From positions 38,761,708-38,825,707 of the forward strand of contig CM068314.1 in the NCBI GenBank assembly GCA_034766995.1: 64,000 nucleotides of DNA. The letters run 5' to 3'. Both the position numbers and the translations under genes were made by a program. Below the pieces are notes generated by a model that was not told the DNA's origin, did not search any database, and saw nothing but the letters and a program-made list of their open reading frames with translations. The stretch comes from Acanthacorydalis orientalis. Lineage: Eukaryota; Arthropoda; Insecta; Megaloptera; Corydalidae. Positions 53,944 through 64,000 of this stretch are shown piece by piece. The stretch's first letter is position 1. The number at the start of each line of letters is the position of its first letter.

Positions 53944-54268
53944 CATATTTTCATAGACATGGAACTCAAAAACAATTCGTTTTAATTTGGCACAATACTG
54001 TCTCTCTGTCTTTCGAGTTTGATTTGTCTATTCCTTCGCATTTATCTAATTAGGCAGGATTTCAAAAAACAGAACATTTTGTAAGATGTTTATCTTTTTG
54101 AGGTGTCACATCAACAGATGTTAATGTCAAAATATAAATTGAGTTTAACAACACATATCTAACAATTTATTAGTATATTAATTAGATTTTGAACGTGATA
54201 TACAGACATGCTAATAATTATTAATAGTAATGTCAACAAAAATTCAGTAATATTTTTAAAAAATAAAA

Positions 54269-55045
54269 TACAAGGGCAATTTGAAAAGTTTGCGGTCTAA
54301 CTATGAAATAATATAACTTGTTTTAAATTACTTTTATTTTTCAATATGGGCCCTCAACATACTTCATCCAACGATGCTCCAATGCTTTTATGCCGCCCCG
54401 GAAATCTTTTTCTTAGAGGTCTTCAAAATAGCAATTGACTGCTGCTATCATTTATTTACCTGAAGAAAATCCCCTACTACCAAGGAACTTTTTATGTTTT
54501 AGGAACAGATGGAAATCTAAGGTAGGCAAATCTGGAGAATAAACTAGATGGAGCAGTAAGTCGTACTTCAATTCAGTGAGTTTTGCCATGGATACAATAC
54601 TTGTATGGAGACGTGTAAGTTCTTATGTTTTTCTTTGATAAACCTGGTCTTTTCTCACGAATTGTTTGATCAAGTCGATTCAAAAGTTTAGCATTATACT
54701 CTCCCGTTATCTTTTGACTCTTTGGAAGGTAGTTAATTAGTAGAATTACGTTAGTATCTCAAAAAATTGAAGCCATAACTTTTCCAGCAAAGAAAACTGA
54801 TTTTGCTTTTTTTGGTGGCGGAGAATTACCCTGCTTCCATTGCTTTGAGTGTTGTTTTGACTAAGGAGTGTAATGGAGAATCCAAGTTTCACCTGTAGTA
54901 ACAAATCGCTGGATAAAGTCAGTCGTATTTCTTTTACACCGATACAAACAGTTTTGGGAATTTTTTACTGGAATGCATTTATAATCAATTGTCAGCAAAT
55001 GCGGTACCCATCTTGCCGATAGCTTTTCATACCTAACTTTTCAGT
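54269..55045 (-). mobile_element. Mariner transposon, 5'-truncated
   Basis: The 3' end starts with CAAGGGCAATTTGAAAAGTT next to TA (54269-54270). The rest is the C-terminal two thirds of a transposase read on the minus strand. No matching left inverted repeat was found upstream of ~55045, so the 5' part is lost. Confidence 0.75.
54340..55045 (-). pseudogene. Mariner transposase pseudogene (SETMAR-like lineage)
   Basis: Reading down from ~55040 the blocks are LSARWVPHLLTIDYKCIPV, DFIQRFVTTGETWILHYTP, NSPPPKKAKSVFFAGKVMA, NYLPKSQKITGEYNAKL and REKRPGLSKKNIR. These match mariner transposases of the type domesticated in SETMAR. The first catalytic Asp, normally in VTTDETW, is Gly here. Stops interrupt the frame, and the segment with the second Asp is not recognisable. 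Inactive relic. Confidence 0.82.
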
Positions 55046-55616
55046 TAATATGCGATATATGCAGAATAGTTTATAAATTTAAATCTAAATAATTCATATT
55101 TTTCATTGTTTTAACAGATTGATGAAATAATATTTGAAAACGGAATACAGAACAATCTTAAATAAATAATCAAGAAACCAATTTTAAAATACTAGTAAAT
55201 TTCAATATTTTGTATTCAGCAAATTAATTTGTCAGCAATTACAATAAAGTTGGAATGTGGCAAGTTTTAAATTTGTTTACATAGACTCATTCAAAGTTAA
55301 ATACGAGTTTAAATGAGATGGAAAAAACTTAATTGATGGTATTCAATCAATCTTATAGAATTGAAAATGTCATGTATTTAATTTTGAAATGAATAAAACT
55401 GGAAAAGCATTAATACTTATTTACGAAAATACTTTATTAAAAAAAATTAGTTTCAATCTATGTACTAATATCATTGTAAATTTATAAACGAAAAATCATC
55501 CATTTATATGCAACTACTATTTATTATTAAACCCTACATATTAACATATTAATATCCTTCAGTAAAACACTGAAAATACTTCCATATAAAATACTTCAAT
55601 AATACATACATACATA

Positions 55617-55621
<5 letters not shown>

Positions 55622-55669
<48 letters not shown>

Positions 55670-55683
55670 AGAGAGAGAGAGAT
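55622..55683. repeat. Compound (TA)n(GA)n microsatellite
   Basis: About 44 bp of TA, aa interruption, then GA units. Confidence 0.9.
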
Positions 55684-56613
55684 ATGTATACGTGAAATAT
55701 ATATAAATTCATACAAAGAACAGTAGATAATAAATTAATAATAATATACCTTATACATCTCAAAGTCCTGAATAAGTTAATAAAAAAAAACAACCGATCA
55801 CGAAGAAGGCAGACATAAAAGACTATAACTAGAACTTTCTATTATCAGAAATGTAATAGAAACTTTCTTGACAAATAGTGTCAATACAATGCCATTACAA
55901 AACCGAATCAACTTATAAAAGTTCGTGTAAAGCATAACAATATTTTTTTAACACTTTTATACACATTTCTATTATTATTTATTAGAAAAGAGTGTATGTA
56001 TATAAAATACAAATTAAACTTTGTACGTTACATTTTTCAAAGTATGGGTCGCATTCTACCGAAGAATCACAAGTTTCGTAAGAGATGTATTTAAATAAAA
56101 TAAAAATTTATGAGAAACTATAATTGTTCATAATAAAAAATGAGAGTAATCGATCAAACGTCAATTTATAAAGAAAAATAAGAGCGTCTTACTTTTATTA
56201 TAAAATTCAGAATTCAAAAATTTTGTAGCATTACGCCAATTCATCTCACACGTAAAAATGAAGCTAAATAATACGATTTTACACATTTTTACCCTTTTAA
56301 TTTTTTTTATAATATTACTCTTCTATTTTCAATCTACTTTTTACTATCAAAAGTTATTTAATATTTATTTACAAAATTGGCTAAATATTTTTCGAGACCG
56401 TAGTATTACAAAGTGTGAAAAACTTTTCGTTCTATGATAATTCTTACGATTGTATAGATAAAATATATACTATGCAAACTATAAATAATGTAATAAATAC
56501 AAAATCAATAACTTCATATGATCTTTCGACGTTTTACAGATTGACTACCTGGTCTTTGGCATTTAATTTATGATTTTAAATTTACATTCACACCTCCACA
56601 TATTGAGATATCG

Positions 56614-56657
<44 letters not shown>

Positions 56658-57359
56658 GAGAGAGAGAGAGAGAGGATAAAAAATAAATTACAGAAATAAA
56701 GAATGATAATTTTAGACATTATCTCATGCTTCAAGTAGTTTATATTGCTATTAAAATGGCTTAAAAATAATAAATAATTATAAAAATATAGTTATATTGC
56801 ATCAAAACATAACTACTCGTAATTCAACATATTAAAAAAATCAATTCAATTCTGAGACGGGCATTTAAAAAAATAACATGAAATCAATACTCACAATTCT
56901 GAACTCTTTCAAAACGTTAATATATGAATTAATAGTTTATTCCTGATGATGTATACTTGTATATAAGTTACAATTTTGTGTTGTTTATAAACTGTTTTCA
57001 TTTTTATATTCTGTCTAAAAATCTCTAACATATCTTAAACACTCAATACTCATTCAGTTTATAAATAGCAATTCACAGACATTAAATTTAATGACTGGAA
57101 CGACATTTCGTCAAAACATAAAGTACATTTCTTACGTTTAATGAAAAGTTCACTGGATTAAATGTTGACGGAAGTAAAAAGATATACATTTTCTATAAAA
57201 AGAGACATATTGATTACACAAATAAATATTAACTTACATATTACTAATATTAAAATTGCTATTATTACCTTTTATAATTAGCTTAGCTTTTATAAATGTA
57301 ATTATTAAGTCAAACATAAAAAGTCAATTAAGGAATTACTCAATATAATAAAGTTTTTT

Positions 57360-57411
<52 letters not shown>

Positions 57412-57553
57412 TAATTATAAAGTATATTTAATTATATTCATGCTATTTTTGGTTTTCTTTAATTACTTAAACCAGTTTGAAAAGATTCAAATTCAAAATA
57501 TATTCAGCGATGTCGTGAAAAAAAATTATAATCTGCACATATGTCAGAGATTC

Positions 57554-57559
<6 letters not shown>

Positions 57560-57603
<44 letters not shown>

Positions 57604-57618
57604 TATATATATATATAT

Positions 57619-57713
<95 letters not shown>
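57560..57713. repeat. Long alternating TA/CA microsatellite
   Basis: Four TA blocks alternate with three acacacac blocks over ~150 bp, which looks like internal duplication of a TA-CA unit. Confidence 0.95.
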
Positions 57714-57715
<2 letters not shown>

Positions 57716-59295
57716 TAAAGTTATGTATTTGTATTGTAAAAAATAAAAAATTACATTTTCATGTTTGTTTTTATAAGTGGGTATAAAATATTGCTTGAGT
57801 GGGACAATAAACATAATCGATTTCGAAGATAAACTGTGATTAGATTAGTCATCCACTGAAAAATATTCTATTAAACATAAATACACGTAAACTCTCCACA
57901 GGTAATCTATACATTTTATGCCATGGTATTAATGGTTCAATGTATTATTTAATATCCAATTATTCAATTTAATATCATTAATTATAATTTTTTATTAGTT
58001 TCGGATCATTAATATTTTATTCTTAATATCCAAAAGAATGCTATTTGCACACATTCAAATGTATATATGTCTTAAGTATTATATACATACTCCACAAGTA
58101 TTTTATATTTAAATAAATAACTTTACTCAGATAAAAAGTAATCAAATTATTAGATATAATTAATATTTATACAAGAATATATAAGTATTATGTTGAAATA
58201 CATTACTAATAAAATATTTTTTATTTAGTTTTGGTTTATTTTACAATATTGTGGATTCCATTCAGTCATAAGTACATACTTAATAGCCTGATGTACTGAT
58301 AATTATTTAGAATAATGATTATTTGAAAAATATTATCATATACAATATTTCAAAATAAATATATACAAATTCAAATTTTCAAACATTAAGCTTATCGATT
58401 ACAAAATATCAATTTCGAAAAATAAACATGCGTTATTTTTCTGCGAACTAATTTAAAGTGTCTACAATAATTACTAAGATTTTTGTAATTATTAGTAATA
58501 AATTATAATTAGAACGTACCACCTGTTTATTCTAATAAAGATATTTTACTAATGAAGATAATTTGATTAAGAAAGTCAATTATATATTATCTTCTAATCA
58601 AATTTTCTTAAAGGTTCTATTTTTAATACTAATATACAATGAGCCTTCAATGAACATACAATAATTATACAACCTTTATACTAACTATGTAAAAAGTAAT
58701 TTTATTAAAATGAAAATAAAAATAATATTTTTCAATATTAATACTTTTTATATAAAAAATGTCTAGTATGTTTAGAACAACTAATAATTAAAGAATAAAA
58801 ATACTGGTGCTATCAATTCATAAAAATATAGAAAATAAAAATTTTAACATAATTTTTATAATAATCAATGTGCAATTAATATGGTAATTGTTCAAATGTT
58901 TAATTACTCGTAAATAAAATTTAAATATCATTATTTAATCAAATAAGAGACAAAAAGACTAACGTCAAATATGAAAATATATTCTCAAGTTAATTAAAAC
59001 TGTACATACTGAGACATGTATAACCCCAATTTGTTTAAAGGTAAGGATGTTGCCAGATTTTTTTTCATAAATCTGTCACTATTTGTCTTACTTTGTAGTC
59101 TCTGACATTAAGTATTCAGTTGACAACGTTGCCCGGAAACTTCAATCGATGCATTTAATGTGTATCGTAGGCGTTATTTTTAAAGTAAATTTTTTGTGAT
59201 ACATCATTCTTATACAGTTTTTACTGGTTTCGTCAAGTGATATTCAACATTCTTTGAAACAATTTATTTCCAAACACAAAACACAACCTCACACA

Positions 59296-59297
<2 letters not shown>

Positions 59298-59354
<57 letters not shown>

Positions 59355-59386
59355 GTACATACACACACATACACATATATATATAA

Positions 59387-59429
<43 letters not shown>

Positions 59430-59430
59430 T
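59298..59430. repeat. Long interrupted TA/CA microsatellite
   Basis: Two TA blocks (59298-59353 and 59392-59426) around a CA-rich and ataaataa centre. Confidence 0.95.
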
Positions 59431-60227
59431 ATATGTACATACATATATTTAAATTAAGATTTGTACATGTTTCCTTTTTAACAATTAGCTATACTTAAAT
59501 TTATTACTAAAAATATTTTTTTACGTTATCTAATACATAAATATTTTCTAACAAAGTTAATTACACAGAAACATGGTATATAGAAAAATAACACTAGTAT
59601 CAAATAAATATTCATTACTAATAAAGATTGTATTTATTTTAAAATTGTATTTTTTGTAAAAAGATTGTATTTTTTTAAAATTATAATGACATATGATTTT
59701 AAAAATAATATAATACATCTAAAACAAGGTTTCTTAAAGTAGATTTGCAAATCGCTTCTGCGGCCTTCCAAGAGATGGTAAGTATAAATAGGCGGGTGAA
59801 TATTGTAAAGACACAATCATTTAAAAAATCTTAATTACACACATTCTTAAAAAGATATAAAATTTGCTGATTTTTAGAAATCCGTAAAATATAAATTAAA
59901 CCTCTATTAACGAGGACAAAAAAAATCTATAAATTGTCCATTTGAATTTTCGACTTTTGCAAGAACAAAAAATAAAAAAAAAGAATTGATAGACTGTAGA
60001 AGCTGACATACGACAAAAGCTGTCCGTCAGTGAGCCACATTGTCGTTAAGATATACTGGTTAAATACTTTTACGGATATGAAACAATATAAATATTATTG
60101 TTACTGACATTATTAAAATAGTTATATTCTTGTAATTATGAAATTATTTTACTGTAAAAAATTTTTTTTGAAAATATTTTTTAATAAATAACTACTTTTG
60201 TTTGTAAATTTTGAACAAACTTGTGAA

Positions 60228-60229
<2 letters not shown>

Positions 60230-60287
<58 letters not shown>

Positions 60288-60298
60288 ATGTGTGTATA
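60230..60298. repeat. Compound (TA)n(TG)n microsatellite
   Basis: About 45 bp TA then TG units; it lies 75 bp before repeat copy 2. Confidence 0.9.
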
Positions 60299-60371
60299 AA
60301 ATAGCTGATATTCATGATTTTAATTAGTGCTTTCGTATTTTTCTCTCGTAAAGTTTTATATAAACCTACTA

Positions 60372-60491
60372 GAGGGCTTCGTTCCTTGCTCGATTCGCTC
60401 ACCCACCCCCGGGTTCGCTGCACTCGCCTAATTCTCAATTATAAGCCTGTATATGAAACCGAATGAAAAAATAAACATATTTTTTAAAACT
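60372..60491. repeat. Unidentified dispersed repeat, copy 2 (3' portion)
   Basis: From cactcgcctaattctcaatt to gaaccgaatgaa-type sequence and aataaacatattttttaaaact it matches 33738-33810 base for base over long stretches. Upstream is a GC-rich part (ctcacccacccccgggttcg) not shared with copy 1. It ends just before a CT-TA microsatellite. Confidence 0.65.
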
Positions 60492-60497
60492 CACTAC

Positions 60498-60559
<62 letters not shown>

Positions 60560-60576
60560 ATATGTATGTGTGTGTT
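60498..60576. repeat. Compound (CT)n(TA)n(TG)n microsatellite
   Basis: CT run, TA run, then gtatatatg units ending in TG, directly after the dispersed repeat. Confidence 0.9.
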
Positions 60577-60644
60577 AAGTATGTCTATATAAACATAGCA
60601 GTAGATTATTTTTTGCTACCTTTTAATTTTTTGTGGTTAAACAC

Positions 60645-60708
<64 letters not shown>

Positions 60709-62199
60709 AGATAAATTAGAAAATATATAACTCACTAGATATAAGATCAATCGATCATATTGTATAATGAGTTGATAGTATCTACGATTTAAGGTGTTTC
60801 CTGCATACAATATAATAACAATTTTTTTTAAAAAAAATAAATAGATATTTTCTATGATAATTCATGAAATTTATATTAAACTGTACGTTTTTTTTTTAAT
60901 TAAATAATATAATATTTTACTAAGAAGTAAAAAATAGTATCGAAATAAATTTTACAAACGAAATATGCCATATTCAAAATTGGTATATTTCCCAAAAATA
61001 GTAATTTAAAAGAATTTGTTTAATTAATTAATTAACACACCACTTCGAAACATTAATAAATCATAATTGTCATTATTTTTCAAAGTAATAAATGAAAAAT
61101 TTATATTCCCAATTAACGAAAACATAATAAATGTCTATTTAAATTGCGGACATCAGCGCAACATTAATATCAATTAATTCACTACTATCCTGCATATAAG
61201 CAGAATTTGTGTGGACTAGACGTACAAAGGTGTGAAATCGCCGAAATACTATACACGACATTTCATATTTTTATGTACAAATAAATTATTCCAATAAATA
61301 TTGTCAGATATTAGCCGAGGTTACCTGGCGTTTCCTGAATTTCAGAACATTGACCTATACACCCGAACCTATTTTATTAATAGAGATAAGATAATAATAG
61401 AGTAACCAATATGTCCTTTATAATTAATTTAATTATTGCCGATAATCAGCATAGTGCATAATTATTAAAAAAACAATAGCTGATTATTTATGTTACAATA
61501 AAATTATTATCTATAATTATCTAAACTGTTCGAATTCAAAAAGTACTTTTCAATAAATCCTGTTGTATTACAACCAGCATAGTCATACTTGTGATTACAA
61601 TAAATACCTTGAATATAAAATTTAAAATAATATTAAAACCATAAAAGTACATTTAAAACAATGAATAAAATATTGTATTTACTAAAATATTTTTCAAAGT
61701 GATAATTTATTAAATTAAATGTCAAAACCTTAAAAAATGTGAACCTCGTTGATCTCAGTACGAAGCACTTTAACATTTTATAAAAAAATACCTTTTATTA
61801 TACATTGACTGATTTGCCGAAACCCACATATGAGCATCACCCACTTATATGTACACTACCTACATAATTGAAGTTGTCCAGTTCTGACTTATACGGTTCG
61901 TGATATCATGACGACCTACTCAAAGACTCAACTATTGATACTTAATAATTTACAGGTGGATATTTTATGATTGAATACACGCACGAATACGCATTTTAAT
62001 GTTACTTTGTTTACATAATATGGTCTATTTACATTTGGTTTACATGCAGTGTAAACAAAATGTAAACATTACGTTTTGGATCAATTCAATAAATATTATC
62101 GTAAAATTAATTGTAAAAAAACAATGTGTTATATGCACCAAATGACATATAATATAACATTATCATATCAAGTTCAACATTTGGCAAATCCTACGCTAT

Positions 62200-62236
62200 A
62201 ATGTATGTATATATTGTATATATTGTATATATTGTA

Positions 62237-62308
<72 letters not shown>

Positions 62309-62309
62309 A
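62200..62309. repeat. (TATATATTG)n, (TA)n and (TG)n tandem tract
   Basis: Four copies of a 9-11 bp tatatattgta unit lead into ~40 bp of TA and then about 14 TG units. It shows how a TA array may grow from an imperfect unit. Confidence 0.9.
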
Positions 62310-63344
62310 TAACGGATCAACACCTTCGAGATCTACTTATCAGTTGTCATTTCACGATTTTTTACTATAAGAACAATCGTTGGAATATACTAAATTAGTT
62401 ATTAAATTTAAATGTCCTTTATAAATTAATCGTTTTATTTTTTCATTGCGTAAAAAGATCAAAATTAATTTCAATTATAATGCATTATACTTAGACAAGA
62501 ACAAATTCATAACTATAAATAAATACATAAGAGAATGCGGCTATTAAAAATAGGTTTAAATTTAATTGAATTATAAACAGAAAAGTCTACTTGTATAAAA
62601 AATTGTAAAGATTAAATAAAAGGTTTATGATAGAGAATAACCTAAACGTAAAACATTTCAGTATTCCAAATTCATGTTGTAATTATGTGAATGTTAATGC
62701 ATCTTTAAATATATAAAAATCAATATTATTACTGTAAAATATTATTTACAAAAAATAATTTCTATGTTTTGGAATAGATATACACTAAACTTAAAAAACC
62801 AGAAACCCTTAAAATATGATTTATCGTTGAAACTGTTTACATCTACAAGTACTAATAAATAATATTAACATATTTTCATAAATAGTTAGTCTTTAAACTA
62901 GTATGGGGGCTTGAAAGCCTATTTTATGTAATTTTTATTACTAAATCAAAACCCTATAAAATTTTGATGGCATTTTTATTTTACAATTTAAGATAGAAAT
63001 ATTTATTTATACTGTAAGAAAACTTTTCAATAATATTTGGAAATTAAACAAGATCGGCTAAATACGAAAATATATGAAATAATTTTTAAAAGATCTCTAT
63101 TTGATACATTTACAACTGCTTTAAATTTCATTCTGGTAAGATTAGAATTGAATTAGCATGCTTCTTCAAGATAAATTAACGCTTGACTGTATAACATATG
63201 CAGTGAATGATAAGTTTATCTGGCCATTTTTAAGTTCAGGCTCATTGTGATAATGAGTTGTAAAATCACAATACAGTTCTCATACTGTGGCTAAATTCGA
63301 TTTCAAAAATGAATTACTTTCTCACTGCCTTCTCCCCAAACAAA

Positions 63345-63455
63345 AAAATATTTCTGATCAAAAATGTTCAATGAAAAATCATTGATAATTTTTAAGTCTT
63401 ATTTATAAGCAATTGATGGCGATGCTATCATTCACAAAGCGCTAATATACAGAAA
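63345..63455 (+). repeat. Diverged copy of one fold-back arm
   Basis: The stretch tgatcaaaaatgttcaat ... gcaattgatggcgatgctatcatt ... gcgctaatatacag follows the inverted right arm of the element at 48020-48262, including its inner end and the following aatatttttt. Confidence 0.45.
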
Positions 63456-64000
63456 AATATTTTTTCTCTGTCTTGTCGTTCTGAGAATCCTGGAGAATTT
63501 GTACCTTAACATTTTAAAAAAATAGATTTTAAATATTTTGAAACGTAACATTTTTTTTTAAATGGATTTAATAAATGGATCAAGTTTAATAAATTTTCAA
63601 TACTTATTTCAACACTTTTCAACCTTAAATGAGAAAAATTTTTTCAAAGAAAATGTAAAAGAACAGAAGTTATAGTTTAGGATAGTGTTCCACAAACTTA
63701 CAATAATTATATATTCCTAGAATTTAGTTTCTTTTATGTGGATAGTTTGGATATTATCTATTCTAAGATTAAAAATAATTTATAAACTTTTTGGTGAGAA
63801 AGAAGACTATGAATTTTATTTGCAATGAAAAAAAAATTACGGCATTGATGTGCTTTTCGCAAGAACACCAAAGTGAAACAAATTAGCGCTTATTCCCTGT
63901 CGCAGATTTATTGGTACGTTTTCTTTAGGGGTGGTACTCTGTGGCGTGTTTCTAATACATTTTAAAGAATTGATTTCTGCAAAAAAATAAATTCAAATTA

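Larger units (their letters stand above)
40484..54268. other. Upstream region, AT-rich, no coding exon recognised
   Basis: No protein-coding exon can be supported here. It may be an intron of the paxillin 5' UTR or intergenic. Besides listed items it holds TA microsatellites at 45059-45119, 46083-46131, 47799-47849, 50632-50699, 52417-52480 and 53885-53939. Short CG-rich patches occur at 45430-45560 and 52850-52990. Confidence 0.5.
55046..64000. other. Distal upstream region, no gene recognised
   Basis: AT-rich sequence without a supportable coding exon on either strand. Apart from listed repeats it has TA runs at 56617-56650 (then GA to 56674), 57364-57408 and 60651-60705. Somewhat GC-richer short stretches at 59040-59220, 61190-61380 and 63830-63960 show no frame I recognise. 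Confidence 0.5.

Overview
The window is eukaryotic DNA. It is very AT-rich, its coding exons are split by GT-AG introns, it has dozens of long (TA)n microsatellites flanked by GT/CA or GA/CT tracts, and it carries degenerate mariner, piggyBac and hAT elements. The genes and transposon types fit an insect or other arthropod; I cannot name the order with confidence.

Two protein genes are readable, both on the minus strand. At 23-719 lies the first coding exon of a C-terminal-motor kinesin (kinesin-14, Ncd/KIFC1-like): a basic tail, a long coiled coil, and the neck just before the motor domain. The motor itself lies beyond the left edge. From 40483 down to 2979 runs a complete paxillin gene, which I reassembled exon by exon from LD and LIM motifs, splice sites and reading phase. 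It has two alternative first coding exons (40330-40483 and 31508-31631), eight shared exons (29766-29950, 12864-13083, 10971-11103, 6283-6547, 5193-5453, 4959-5132, 4670-4900, then one of two ends) and two alternative last exons. The usual end (2979-3245) gives LIM4. The other (4219-4326) finishes LIM3 with a different second zinc finger and an acidic tail, with no LIM4. The exon sums are in frame: 619 or 629 residues with LIM4, 566 or 576 without. All five LD motifs are present.

The paxillin introns are large (16.7 kb between 13083 and 29766) and filled with AT-rich sequence. Within them and in the 23.5 kb upstream of 40483 I recognise a 293-bp hAT-type MITE with 8-bp target duplications (11517-11809), two copies of one mariner-derived nonautonomous repeat (about 15050 and 39360), an internally deleted mariner with both inverted ends (24837-25790), a 5'-truncated mariner (54271-55045), an internally deleted piggyBac-like element (35998-36357), a 71-bp piggyBac-type MITE (46305-46375), a fold-back repeat with dispersed relatives (48.0, 21.9 and 63.4 kb) and an unidentified repeat with a conserved 3' end (33.4 and 60.4 kb). 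A few CG-rich patches (19.0, 41.0, 45.5 and 52.9 kb) stand out and may be promoters or untranslated first exons. No tRNA, rRNA or CRISPR array was seen.

The most interesting points are in paxillin. The choice of last exon exchanges half a LIM domain and removes LIM4. The choice of first exon changes the first base of a split codon, so the hallmark aspartate of LD1 becomes asparagine in one isoform.
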